DNA of 64,000 nt from assembly GCF_001941425.1 (NCBI RefSeq), contig NZ_CP009244.1, positions 992,001 through 1,056,000 of the forward strand, read 5' to 3'. Shown in pieces: positions 8,801 to 17,834 of the stretch. Source of the stretch: Corynebacterium ammoniagenes DSM 20306. GTDB taxonomy: Bacteria; Actinomycetota; Actinomycetes; Mycobacteriales; Mycobacteriaceae. The notes beneath the pieces are model-generated. The model saw nothing but the letters and a program-made list of their open reading frames with translations. It searched no databases and was not told the DNA's origin. The translations under genes were made by a program, and so were the position numbers. Within the stretch, counting starts at the first letter, position 1. Every line of letters begins with the position of its first letter.

Positions 8801-9253
8801 AGATAGCGCTTGGTGCGGGTTCTTATTGATGATGCCAGCTGCAGCTAGAACTTCCTGGAACTGGGACTTGTTTAAGAATTTCTCACTAAGTACAGCGGTA
8901 TCAATGATCCAGCTGCCGTAATTAGGCCAGAGAACACCTAAGCGGGAGAATTCCTGACGCATGAAGTGCTCCTCAAATGAAGCATTATGTGCAACTACCG
9001 TGCGTCCATCCAAAAGTGATGCGAATTTAGCGGAGATTCCTTCAAAGGTGGGCGCCTTTTCTAAGTCTGCAGTGGTCAGCTTATGAACAAAGGAATTAGG
9101 CACCTCGCGGTTAGGCTGGACCAAGGTATCCCACGTTTGTTCCACTTCAAGGTTGTTGTCAAGGAGTACAACACCAATCTCGACGATACGGTCGGCGGCA
9201 CTGAGGCCAGTGGCTTCAAAATCAACTACGGCGAATTTATTGTGCTGCGACAT
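5804..9253 (-). CDS. giant DEDDh exonuclease–TerB-like–BRCT–sigma region 4–winged-helix fusion protein
   Basis: 1149 residues. Order seen: a DnaQ-like exonuclease fold at 1–170 (ExoI D11/E13 in VVDFEATGL; ExoII HNASFEEHF near 89–97; ExoIII region with H147); a TerB-like helical segment near 225–312; a BRCT-like domain near 323–400 (GDRIALTGTTE); a linker; a sigma-70 region 4-type helix-turn-helix near 655–695 (TLDELGEQFGITRERVRQLE); then winged-helix units near 708–880, one HARE-like (DPRIIKVSGDQWGLADW); and a C-terminal region of unknown fold. The expected ExoIII Asp is Gly152 and the ExoII acid is Glu, so nuclease activity is doubtful. The pieces suggest a DNA-end or promoter-binding protein in repair, defence or transcription control. 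A decayed paralog follows at 10011–13411. Confidence 0.8.
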   Translation of the reverse strand: MSQHNKFAVVDFEATGLSAADRIVEIGVVLLDNNLEVEQTWDTLVQPNREVPNSFVHKLTTADLEKAPTFEGISAKFASLLDGRTVVAHNASFEEHFMRQEFSRLGVLWPNYGSWIIDTAVLSEKFLNKSQFQEVLAAAGIINKNPHQALSGAMATADLLKWLVDNDSDLILNNKGLSICPSGLPASQPELQRANLHRTDTQKQRENVWLSQLVKNLPEATGESLKHYRALMLEVVSDKTITAEELDKLNTAAAADGIDAADIRSLHREIIRQLAIEARMDGVVTAREIKTLESVAKSLNVDAKVVDEMLEQVSESPLNEPLQLSPGDRIALTGTTEVSREEWNLRATAAGLVVGEVAKNTKVLVASDPGSRNSKAQRARELNIPIVNETKFAALLNTLIDSDTNSSFDFDFGHVDQGSKKLAKVFPWFEEVSDSLPMPGSIAQAWVKHHFSEPIHKISPFLNENSTVDIDSEGSRVVRGIQERYPNILEASAELVGDAPGVGKLKLQSVIVSVIYAAIDASEQETVESEIKQRLGSNEWGELAADIYATDDNSISAVYDDAASHNEVLESRVDLEVQDRIDAILHEKYKSISLGFGWIALQNDMVPTKDTIDLPSGLGHYLDDVDQLFENYPPIRMVFSTAGEELFKSANGDARKLAIIEKRWVGDQTLDELGEQFGITRERVRQLEKQMRDDFNQDGVIYDAVLEKIERFIGHATRLDILRDRFPDLTSQAEPFDFTFGQMFTAVGGAWIVRDGWVFSPNFESDVQRVLHGVKNEYGVAEKKTVAEKVGITENLLNEYLARELNQKVIPIGDELIVDAGSHNSRAVALLSIVDEPLTAEEIQDYLGAVNARSASNQYSNDPRIIKVSGDQWGLADWNLPEFRTIASWITELVDEEAATAAAAGEDPQGVSLDYLLSQAERLRIAENSIRAYAQADGLEIIEGQVLKSANHVKEVIGGSIEESNSVYFHDGQWHLLLTVSSDHLRGSGFGIPRGIGNYYEILIGEKIDLHSPLGDVQVGVNKLKNVAISTIRRFLEVLGSQVGDRVWLKFGDDNTFSVFPAPALRDDLSGFARLYNIMGIDIRDENIKSLLAADKNSTDPAQPESNQQNMLAPINDFLGLSSNAPRRRTVSILRHRNQEDLAEEIQSL

Positions 9254-9576
9254 GATAAAGACCTCGAGGGGTAGAAGCGAACTAAATCATGGGAGATTTA
9301 AATCACATTAACAAGGAGGAGATGCAAGAGAAAAGCCGGGAAAGGGCAGTAAAGAGGCACTCTGATGCAATATTGTGCCCTAGCATAGTTATTTCACAGT
9401 TCTCATTCAGTCAAAATAACAAATGATTATCCGCACACGTGCTAATCGGGGTGTAAATCACACCAACTGGGTGTACCTGTAGGAATGCTTTCGATCGAAA
9501 AGTGCGCTTTACCCTTCTCGGTAAAGGGAGCAAGCGCGCTAGACGTTACAGCGCTATTTTCGAGGGAACATTCACC
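9254..9576. other. upstream region of the fusion gene; no convincing gene
   Basis: This 323-base stretch should hold the leftward promoter of the gene starting at 9253, whose ribosome site is weak (CGAGG). It contains the partial palindrome GGTGTaaatcACACC near 9449–9463. The word AATCACATTA near 9301 recurs near 13522 upstream of the PTS genes. No longer coding region is supported. Confidence 0.4.
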
Positions 9577-9887
9577 TTATGCTTCCATGCCGCGCCAAAA
9601 CACCTCAAAGGCACTCCGGCAGCGGTTAATCGTCTCAGGGCCTGAGAAGCTGCACTACGCGCTACCGTTTGGTAATACAAGGTGCCCAAAATTCCATCCA
9701 AGCAGGCCTCGAGGTCTAAGTCGGCGCAAATCGCGCCATTGGCCACGCAAGCCAGGTGTTTTTTCAGCTGGTGTAACAAAATGCCAGCTATCGTCACTAT
9801 AAGTAGTGGCAATGGCAAGTCCACGCTCACAAATGTCACCAGGACAGCTAGGTTAGAAACCAGCCCAAACCCGCGCAGAATTATCAT
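9577..9887 (-). pseudogene. TetR-family regulator remnant (C-terminal domain)
   Basis: A leftward frame reads ICADLDLEACLDGILGTLYY, the typical ligand-domain segment of TetR-family regulators (x-A-D-L-D-L-E, then L-x-x-x-L-Y-Y). Shifting frame near 9640 gives the usual end of the family, ETINRCRSAFEVFWRGMEA, with a stop at 9577. The DNA-binding N-terminal half is not found, so this is a frameshifted fragment between the two copies of the big fusion gene. The part upstream of about 9780 is hydrophobic and not clearly homologous. Confidence 0.55.
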
Positions 9888-10010
9888 CGTGCCACAGTTA
9901 AAACCACCAGGCAGAAAAAGAATCTTTTAAGAAATTTAAGCCGTAGCGCCATAGCTGCAAGTATCAACTATGACGCTACGGCAGGGGCAAGGCGACGTTG
10001 GCGGTGGACC

Positions 10011-13000
10011 TTAGAGAGCGGAGATAGCATCCGCCAGATCGTCTTGGTTGCGCTGACGCAGCAGCGAGACCGTGCGCCGGCGCGGTGCATCGGGGCTTAA
10101 TCCTAAAGCCTCGTTGATGGGCGCTAGGAGGTCTGCTGGGCTGATAGCAGTGTCTGCAGCTTCCTGTTGGAGAAGACGGCCAAGCTCTGGGGCGGTGATG
10201 TCCAAACCGATGTGGTTATACAGGCTCGCAAAACCAGTTAGCTCCGGTTGGAACTTTGGCGCAAGAGAAACCGCAAAGCTCCGGTCATCACCAAAAGTCA
10301 GCCAGACGCGGTCGCCGACGCCTGCGTTTAGGCTCTCAATAAAGCGACGGATAGAGGACAACCTGAGGGTGCGCAGTTTATCCGTACCCATCCGGACCGT
10401 GCCGTAGGGACTTGTCAGGTCGATTCCATCACCAAAATTAAGACCATAGTGATTGCCAACGACGCGCGGGACGTGGAAGCCACGTCCGCGCACATGATCT
10501 TTGTTTAACGTGAGCAGCAGGTGGCACTGGCCTTGGCGGAAATACACATTCTGCGAATGAGCAATCGAGCTGCCAATTGGGGTGTCGATGTCCGGTTCGC
10601 GGCGGCGAACTTGGCCATCGACAAGCTCTAGCCAATCAGATGTCGCATAGGTGCGGATGGAATTCTCATTGAGGCGCAGGCGCCCAGCCTGGGAAAGGAG
10701 ATAGTCCAGGCTAACACCTTGCGGCTCGCCGCCATTTTGGGCAGCCATCGCAGCCTCTTCATCAACTTTCTCTGAAATCCAGTCGGCAATGGAAGAAAAC
10801 GCTGGGATACCCCAGCTACGCAATGCCCATTGGTCACCGGAGACCCTAATTAAACGCTGATCCGCAGCGTACTGGCCGCGCGCACTTCGAAGATTCATCG
10901 TGCCCAGCCGTGCTTGAATTTCTTCCAGCGTCATCGGTTCGCCATGAATAGACAACAGCGCCACCGCGCGGGAGTTGTGGGAGCCGGCATCAATGATCAG
11001 ATAATCCTTGATGGAAATAACCTTTTGGCTCAGCTCACGCGTTAGATACTCATTGAGCAAGCGTTCGCTAATGCCAGATTTTGCAAGCACATTGTGCTTG
11101 AGCGCAACCCCGTACTCATTCTTTTCTTCCTCCAACAGTTGCGCGATGTCCTCTTCGAAAGTCGGTGAGAATACCCAACCATTGCGAATGACCCAGCCAC
11201 CATCAATGGCAGTAAACAGCTTGCCGTAGGTGGTATCAAACGGCTGTGCACGGTCCATCAAAAACGGGAAACGTTCTTCTAAGACATACAGCCGGATGGC
11301 ACGCCCGATGAAGCGTTCAATCTTGGCTAAAACGGCATCGTAGAAGTCACGCGACTTGTTAAAATCCTCGCGTAATTCCACCTCGAGCTGGCGTACGCGC
11401 TCGCGCGTTATGCCAAATTGGTTTCCGAGGTCATCAAGGGTGGCGTCGCCGATCCATCGCTTAGCGATGATGGCGAATTTTCTTTCATCGCCCCTAGCCG
11501 CATCAATGAGCTCTTGGATGGCTTCTTCAAAAACCACGAGCAGCGGCGGATAGTTTTCAAAAAGATGCGCGACTTCGCTAACCTTGTTACTGACCTCGGG
11601 TGGCAGCGAAATGGTGCCTGGGGTGGGAATGAGGTCATTTTTCAGATCAATCCAGCCCATACCAAAGCTGAGCTACCTGTATTTCTCGTCCAAAACGCTT
11701 GCTGCATAAGCGTCCAATTCCTGCTGCGGGCTGGCATCGAAGCCATCTGCGGAAAAAGGAGTAGTGGAATAAGTGGCAGAAGCGATGTCGTAGCCGGAAG
11801 CATAGATACCCGCGGCAAGTGAATCTGTCGCAGCAGATGCTGCTGCCAGTGAAGCAGTTGCGGGCGACTTTAAAGCAGCATCATCGCGGGCGTTTTCGCT
11901 GGCGTCAAGAGCTGAGAAAACCGCAGAAACGACGATCGAGTTAAGTTTGAGCTTTCCTACGTTCGGGCACTGCGCGATCTTTTTGACCGAAAGGTGCAGG
12001 AGATCTTCGGAATGGCCATCAATCTCGCGCATGACGTGTGTGCCTTCGCGGTCGATATCGACCGTGGAAGCAGCGTCTAAAAATGGCGAGATGTCCTGCA
12101 GTGCTTGTTCAGGGTGATTATCTACCCAAGCTTGAGCAACACACGTTGGGGTGTGCACCTGACCTGCGGGACCATCAAACCATGGAAATACGCGCTGCAG
12201 CTGGAGGTGATCGATATCGTTATTTGCAAAATTCGCGTTAAAGTCCAAGCTCGAATCAATGTCGATATGAGTGCCTAAGATTTTCGCAAACTTAGATTCG
12301 GTGACCATCGGAATATTTAACCGTCGCGCAGTCTGTGCCTTAGCGCTGTCAGAATCCAAGTTAGACGCGACTAATACCTTGGTCTTGTCTGAGACTTGTT
12401 CGACAACCAGACTCGCCGAGGTAGCGCGGTGTACCCATTCTTCGCGGGGGATTTCCAAGGTGCCGGAAAACGCGACGCGGTCGCCAGGATTAAGCTCGAG
12501 AGTATGGTGCGCGTATCCCGGTTTAACTAGTTTGTCGATGACTTGCTCATCGACGTTAAGCTGCGCAGCGACCTTTTCCAGCTTGGGCAGATCATCTGCC
12601 AAGTTCACGCTGTGCAATAAAGTTTCCAGCGCTAGTTGCCGAACAACTTCACGGTGCAGGGAGCTAATGTCCGCGTCCTGGATTTCTTCATCACGCGCGG
12701 CAGCTTGCAGGCGAGCAAATTCAGCATCATCAATTTCGCGATCTGCAATGACCTCGCACAAAATATTGCGGTAGTTCTGCAAGGACGGATTATTAAACCG
12801 CGGCAAGGTCTTAACCAAGCGCAAGAGCCAGCGCTGTTCATCAGCATCAATCCCGGAACTGCGCGAGAGCGCGGCATGCGGATTAGGCAGGCCAGAAGGA
12901 TAGATAAATAACTGGCCAGTGTTAAACGTAATGTCAGAATCTTGCTGCGCGAGCCATTGCAGCAGTTTTACGGTCGACATGGCATCGGAAAGTGCGGAAT

Positions 13001-13411
13001 GCGGACGGAAATTGATGATGCCCGCGGCTTCTAAGGCTTGCTGGAGCTTGCCTGTACCTAGCAGCTGCTTGCTCAACTCTTGGGTATCATCAATCCAGTC
13101 GCCATAGGCTGGCCAGACCACCCCGAGGCGTGCGAATTCCTGGCGTAAACAGCGTTGCTCAAAAGAAGCATCGTGCGACCCGCCAACAGCGATGCAACCG
13201 TGTTAGCGATATCAGCAAAAGTAGGAGCCTGCGCAACATCTACATCCGTGATCTTGTGGACGAAAGAATTGGCAATATCGCGCTCAGGATTAATCAGGGT
13301 GTCCCAGGTCTTTTCCACCTGGAACTTGCCATCTGAAAGCACGATGCCGATTTCAACGACGCGGTCGGAGGAGCTTAAGCCCGTGGTCTCACATTCTAAA
13401 CCTCCGAGGCA
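10011..13411 (-). pseudogene. decayed paralog of the exonuclease–BRCT–sigma fusion gene
   Basis: Read across frames, this region aligns along the whole length of the protein at 5804–9253: exonuclease (TWDTLINPERDIANSFVHKI), TerB-like and BRCT-like parts, sigma region 4 (FGITRERVRQLE), winged helices and the C-terminal RRRTVSLLRQRNQDDL. Three lesions are visible. Near the N-terminus the frame reads GLECETTGLSSSD but has no ATG. Near 13165–13180 a frameshift removes about four residues after GRT, consistent with deletion between short CGCAC repeats. At 11673–11675 an in-frame TAG replaces a Ser codon of the paralog (DEKYR*LSFGMGW). Unlike the intact copy, it keeps the ExoIII Asp (HSALSD). The 549-residue part after the TAG could still be made if an internal start is used. 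Confidence 0.85.
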
Positions 13412-13594
13412 GGACAGTCGGATAGGGGACGGCGATTTACTATCAGCCTAGTCTGATGATGCGTCACCGAAGAGGCAAGATTTATAACGATTGCTTAACC
13501 TATCAATCGCAAAGGGGATTAATCACATTACATAGGGCTGCGGAAAGCGTGAGTTTATGCTGAGACTAACCACTTTTAAAAGAAAGGACTGTCA

Positions 13595-14416
13595 ATGTCA
13601 CAGTTAAATGATCTTCTGGGTGATGAATCGATTGATTTAAACGCCCGCGCGGCTAATTGGCGTGACGCCATCACCATAGCCGGAAAGCTTTTAGAAAGCA
13701 GCGGGGCCATTACCTCTGCCTACACTCAGGCCATGATTGAGTCTCTGGAAGTCAACGGCCCATATATCGTGGTGGCTCCCGGCTTTGCTTTTGCGCACGC
13801 GCGCCCTTCAGAGGCCGTCAAGCGAACGGCGATCTCCTGGGTCCGATTGGAAACCCCGGTCGCTTTTGGCCACGGCACCAATGACCCAGTCAACCTAGTC
13901 GTTGCACTTGCTGCGCAAGACGACAAGGCGCACACGCAGTCCATGAAGGAACTCGCGAAGCTTTTGGGTAAGAAAGATACCCGCGCCCAGCTAGATACCG
14001 TCGCTACTGCCGATGAACTCCGTGGGCTCCTAGAAGGACCTGGGGCAGCGTCGAAACAGGTAGCCGCGAATCCCCAAGGGGCACCAACAGCATCGACAAG
14101 CGATGCACCGAAGAACGCAACTGTGGAATCTAAAGGCAAAGTATTAACTGTATGCGGCAATGGCTTGGGCACCTCATTGTTTTTGAAAAACTCCCTCGAT
14201 GAAGTCCTGAGCGACTGGGGCTGGGCGAAACTCATCAACGTAGAAGCCACCGATACCATCTCGGCGAAAGGCCGCGCGAAAGAAGCCGACTTCATTTTGA
14301 CCTCCGGCGAAATTGCCGCCACCTTGGGCGATGTCGGCGTGCCCGTGTGGGTGATTAAAGACTTCACCTCCTTGAGTGAAATTGATGCCGCGCTACGTGA
14401 GCTGTACGCGTTGTAA
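13595..14416 (+). CDS. ascorbate-type PTS fused EIIA–EIIB
   Basis: 273-residue cytoplasmic phosphotransfer protein. Residues 1–145 form an EIIA of the mannitol/fructose/ascorbate type with the phosphorylated His68 in FAFAHARP. After an Ala/Pro/Ser-rich linker (about 148–178) comes an EIIB domain with Cys187 in VCGNGLGTS. The order matches UlaC–UlaB fused in one chain. It would pass phosphate from HPr to the sugar carried by the IIC gene 67 bases downstream. The start ATG follows AAAGGA. The substrate is likely ascorbate or a related acid sugar by homology only; no lactonase or other ula catabolic gene is in the window. Confidence 0.9.
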   Translation: MSQLNDLLGDESIDLNARAANWRDAITIAGKLLESSGAITSAYTQAMIESLEVNGPYIVVAPGFAFAHARPSEAVKRTAISWVRLETPVAFGHGTNDPVNLVVALAAQDDKAHTQSMKELAKLLGKKDTRAQLDTVATADELRGLLEGPGAASKQVAANPQGAPTASTSDAPKNATVESKGKVLTVCGNGLGTSLFLKNSLDEVLSDWGWAKLINVEATDTISAKGRAKEADFILTSGEIAATLGDVGVPVWVIKDFTSLSEIDAALRELYAL

Positions 14417-14483
14417 AAGCCAAAGACGCTTATGACAGCGCCTACGGGTTACAAGTTCGAAAAATTAACAGAAAGACAAGACA

Positions 14484-16082
14484 ATGGATGTAGTACTTTC
14501 CATCGCGCAATTTTTGGTCAATGAGATCCTTGCGGTGCCGGCGTACCTTATCGGTATTATTACCGCGATTGGTATGGCCGCACTGGGCAAAGGCATTGGC
14601 CAAGTTCTAGGCAGCGCGATCAAAGCCACCTTAGGCTTTTTGCTCATCGGCGCAGGTGCGGGACTGGTGACCGCATCGCTGGAGCCGTTGGGTGTGATGA
14701 TTGAAGGCGCCACCGGCATGCGCGGTGTGGTGCCGACCAATGAGGCCATCGCGGGTATCGCGCAGGCCGAATACGGCAGCCAAGTAGCCTGGCTGATGAT
14801 TTTAGGCTTTGCGGTGTCGTTGCTACTCGCGCGCTTTACGCCGTTAAGCTACGTCTTCTTAACTGGCCACCACGTGCTGTTTATGGCCACCATGTTGACC
14901 ATCATCTTGGCGACCACCGGCTATAGCACCTGGGTCGTCGTTGTAGTGGGTGCTATCTTGCTGGGCATTTTGATGGTGTCTCTGCCTGCTATCGCACACC
15001 CTTGGACGCGCCGGATTACCGGCAATGACTCCATTGCCATTGGCCACTTTGGCACCTTAGGCTACGTTGCGGCAGCTGCGACCGGCAAAGCAGTCGGCGG
15101 CAAGAAAGCCAAGCAAAGCCCTTCGACAGAAGACTTGAAGCTGCCCGAAGGCCTGCGCTTTCTGCGCGATTCCATGGTGTCTACCGCGCTGTCGATGGCG
15201 ATTATGTACATCATCTTGGCGCTGCTCTTCCTCGCCCGTGCTGGCAAAGAAGAAGCGTTTACCGCCTTTGCAGATGGTGCCACCGACGTGGGCAACTTCA
15301 TCATGCAGTCAGTCACCCAAGGTCTGCAATTCGGCGTTGCCGTCGCGGTTATCCTGTTTGGTGTGCGCACCATCCTGGGTGAGCTCGTTCCCGCCTTCCA
15401 AGGCATTGCCGCCAAGGTCGTCCCGGGTGCCATTCCTGCATTGGATGCGCCAATTGTCTTCCCGTATGCCCAAAATGCGGTGCTTATCGGATTTATCTCC
15501 TCCTTCATTGGTGGTCTGACCGGCCTGGCGCTGCTAGCCGTATGGCTTAACCCCATGTTCGGCGTCGCGCTGATTCTGCCCGGACTGGTGCCACACTTCT
15601 TTACCGGCGGTGCCGCCGGTGTCTACGGCAATGCCACAGGTGGTCGCCGCGGTGCGATGCTCGGTGCCTTCGTCAACGGTCTTATCATCACCATCTTGCC
15701 CGCGTTCTTGCTCGGCGTGCTGGGCACGTTTGGCGATGCCAATACCACCTTCGGCGACGCCGACTTCGGCTGGTTTGGCATCCTCGTGGGCTGGTCCGCA
15801 CAGCTAGGCGGCGCACTCGGCATTATCCTGTGCGCGCTCATCGGCATCGCCGTACTCGCCCTAGGCTGGTGGTCACAACGCAAGCTTGTCGATGCCAACT
15901 GGGACCCCACCCCTTGGCGCGAATCCCCAGCTGGTGCCGCCGAAGCTGCCGGCGACCCGAACGCTGCCACGGGCGACGGCGCAGCCAAGTCCGTCTCTTC
16001 TGGGCTCACCGCAGCGTCTGCGAAATACCCCAAGGTTGCTCCACCGCAGGGAGCGCCGGTTCCTCCGGCTCCGCAGTACTAA
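14484..16082 (+). CDS. ulaA: ascorbate-type PTS permease EIIC (UlaA family)
   Basis: 532-residue polytopic membrane permease with about ten hydrophobic segments. It carries UlaA-type features such as PAYLIGIITAIGMAALGKG near the N-terminus, FTPLSYVFLTGHH, and FPYAQNAVLIGF. The C-terminal 60 residues are a soluble Ala/Pro-rich tail absent from the classical protein. It is co-directional with and close behind the EIIA–EIIB gene and is followed by a strong terminator at 16115, so the two form a bicistronic transporter operon. The symbol is given by family; ascorbate specificity is not proven. Confidence 0.9.
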   Translation: MDVVLSIAQFLVNEILAVPAYLIGIITAIGMAALGKGIGQVLGSAIKATLGFLLIGAGAGLVTASLEPLGVMIEGATGMRGVVPTNEAIAGIAQAEYGSQVAWLMILGFAVSLLLARFTPLSYVFLTGHHVLFMATMLTIILATTGYSTWVVVVVGAILLGILMVSLPAIAHPWTRRITGNDSIAIGHFGTLGYVAAAATGKAVGGKKAKQSPSTEDLKLPEGLRFLRDSMVSTALSMAIMYIILALLFLARAGKEEAFTAFADGATDVGNFIMQSVTQGLQFGVAVAVILFGVRTILGELVPAFQGIAAKVVPGAIPALDAPIVFPYAQNAVLIGFISSFIGGLTGLALLAVWLNPMFGVALILPGLVPHFFTGGAAGVYGNATGGRRGAMLGAFVNGLIITILPAFLLGVLGTFGDANTTFGDADFGWFGILVGWSAQLGGALGIILCALIGIAVLALGWWSQRKLVDANWDPTPWRESPAGAAEAAGDPNAATGDGAAKSVSSGLTAASAKYPKVAPPQGAPVPPAPQY

Positions 16083-16114
16083 AAGGAGCTGCGCGGGAGA
16101 ATTAGCTAGTAGAC

Positions 16115-16156
16115 AAAGGGCGTGCCGTTGGAAAAATCCACCACGGCACGCCCTTT
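16115..16156. terminator. bidirectional terminator between ulaA and SURF1 gene
   Basis: The 14-bp perfect arms AAAGGGCGTGCCGT and ACGGCACGCCCTTT are separated by 14 bases. The A-rich and T-rich outer ends suit termination of both the rightward PTS operon and the leftward SURF1 gene ending at 16177. Confidence 0.85.
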
Positions 16157-16176
16157 AGGTTTTTCGATGTGACTTG

Positions 16177-17223
16177 TTAGGCCCGGTCTTGGGAGCGCTT
16201 ATTGAACTTCGCGTAGTGGTCGGGGTGCGCATCGCCGTAGCGGGCACGGCGGCGCCGGGAAGCCACGGTGGTGGTGTTAGTAACCACTGGTTCCTCGGAT
16301 TGCTCGGGCTCAGCAGGGCTGGAAGCAACAGTGGCGGTGGCATTGTCAGCTGAGGCGTCCGTGGACTCCGTGGACTCTGTGACCTCCGTGGCGCCTGCGG
16401 CATCGGCGTTGTCGTCCTTGTCGGTGGTGCCGAGTGCTTCGAGTTCGGCTTGTTCTTTTTCGGCGCGGCGGCGCTCGCGGATTTCGGAATAGATAAACCA
16501 GCCCAAACCGATGGGAGCTAAGATGCCGAAGGCAATCCACTGATAGCCATAGGACAAGTGATTACCGCGGTCCATTGATGGCAGGGGAATGGTGTTCAGG
16601 CCGCCCGGTTGGTCATCCGAAAGCTGCACGAAGCCTGTGCTTAATCCGTCCACGCCGGTGACATCGGTGATGGTCTCAGCGTTGATGGAATACACCTGCG
16701 TGTAGCCATCGCGTTCAATCGGGGGATTGGGGTGGACGGCTTCGCCTAGACGGGCAAAGCCGTTGAGATCAACTTGGCCGCTCGGCGCGGATTCGAGGTC
16801 TTCCGGTACCGCATTGGCAGGTCCTGCTTCAATCCAGCCGCGGTTGATTAAGATGACATCCCCCTGCGTGGTCTCAAAAGGTACCAGGGATTGATAGGAC
16901 GGGCCCGACGTGACCGGGCGCATGCGCAACAGAGTTTCGTCCTCATTGAGGTAGTGACCGGATAAGGTCACGCGCTTCCATTCCTCATCGGCATCCAAAG
17001 AACCGTTGTCAAAGACGTCTTGGTAGGGAATGGGGTCTTCTTCAAAGGCTGCTTCGAGCTGGTGATTGCGCTCAACAATGTCATCGTCTTTGTTGAGCTG
17101 CCAGGGTGAGAGCACCGTGATAGAGACGTATGTAAACGCAATGACAAAAAGAATGAGAAGGATCCAGCTTGGACGCAAGACGCTGGTCCACCGAGATTTT
17201 TTCTTTTTCACCTGTTCGCGCAT
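16177..17223 (-). CDS. SURF1-family cytochrome oxidase biogenesis protein
   Basis: 348-residue membrane protein with the SURF1 layout: a transmembrane helix near 20–40 (WILLILFVIAFTYVSITVL), a large extracytoplasmic domain with the family signature VILINRGWIEAG, and a second transmembrane helix near 227–246 (YQWIAFGILAPIGLGWFIY). SURF1 proteins help insert haem a into the cytochrome aa3 oxidase. The C-terminal 90 residues are a low-complexity Thr/Ser/Glu/Ala tail ending in an Arg cluster (RRRRARYGD), longer than in the core family and probably disordered in the cytoplasm. It lies 12 bases behind the phosphatase gene and is probably co-transcribed with it. Confidence 0.9.
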   Translation of the reverse strand: MREQVKKKKSRWTSVLRPSWILLILFVIAFTYVSITVLSPWQLNKDDDIVERNHQLEAAFEEDPIPYQDVFDNGSLDADEEWKRVTLSGHYLNEDETLLRMRPVTSGPSYQSLVPFETTQGDVILINRGWIEAGPANAVPEDLESAPSGQVDLNGFARLGEAVHPNPPIERDGYTQVYSINAETITDVTGVDGLSTGFVQLSDDQPGGLNTIPLPSMDRGNHLSYGYQWIAFGILAPIGLGWFIYSEIRERRRAEKEQAELEALGTTDKDDNADAAGATEVTESTESTDASADNATATVASSPAEPEQSEEPVVTNTTTVASRRRRARYGDAHPDHYAKFNKRSQDRA

Positions 17224-17235
17224 AATGCCCCTAGT

Positions 17236-17769
17236 CTAGCGCTTGACTAGGTCTTTAACCCATTCCACTAATGCAGGCACGGCGGCTTCAATTTCTTGTC
17301 GTGCGCGTTCAAAATCTGCTGGGGAGCCGTAGTACGGATCTTCGACATCTGCGCCTTCGGGAGATTGCTCATCAAAAGAGCGCATCTTGTGAATACGCGT
17401 TGGGTCCACGCCTTCGGCGAGTAAGCCATCGACGTGTCCATCATCCATCGCGATAAACACATCAGCATCCATGTGCTCAGGTCCGAGCTTGGCCGCGCGG
17501 TGGCTATCGCCATCATGGCCGGCGCGGCGCAGCTCCGCAATGGCGCGCTTATCGGCCTTTTGGCCCACGTGCCAGCCGCCCAACCCGCAGGAAGACGTAC
17601 GAGTGACACCGTCGAGGCCGGCGTCTTCGAAAGCCTCATGGGCAATAACTTCTGCCATCGGGGAGCGGCAAATATTTCCGGTACAGACAAAGCAAATATG
17701 TACCTGCGGCGAGGTCTCGTCCGCAGAGTGGGGAGTAGACGATGATGAGGACACGAAAGTATCGGACAT
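17236..17769 (-). CDS. low-molecular-weight protein-tyrosine phosphatase
   Basis: 177-residue cytoplasmic phosphatase. The P-loop CxxxxxR is Cys29–Arg35 in FVCTGNICRSP, and the general-acid Asp is in DPYYG near residue 146. About 22 residues precede the fold, rich in Ser. Corynebacterial and mycobacterial relatives dephosphorylate protein tyrosine residues. It diverges from the Nif3-like gene across 65 bases and leads into the SURF1 gene. Confidence 0.93.
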   Translation of the reverse strand: MSDTFVSSSSSTPHSADETSPQVHICFVCTGNICRSPMAEVIAHEAFEDAGLDGVTRTSSCGLGGWHVGQKADKRAIAELRRAGHDGDSHRAAKLGPEHMDADVFIAMDDGHVDGLLAEGVDPTRIHKMRSFDEQSPEGADVEDPYYGSPADFERARQEIEAAVPALVEWVKDLVKR

Positions 17770-17834
17770 ATGGTCTGTGTTACCAGCATCGTGGTCAAAG
17801 AAGCAATTGGAAGTGACATATAGGATAGGAGACT

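Noticed and set aside
9322..9426. 34-codon ORF on the + strand behind AAGGAGG
   Set aside because: The ribosome site is only two bases from the ATG and the product has no regular composition. It lies in the promoter region of the opposite-strand gene.
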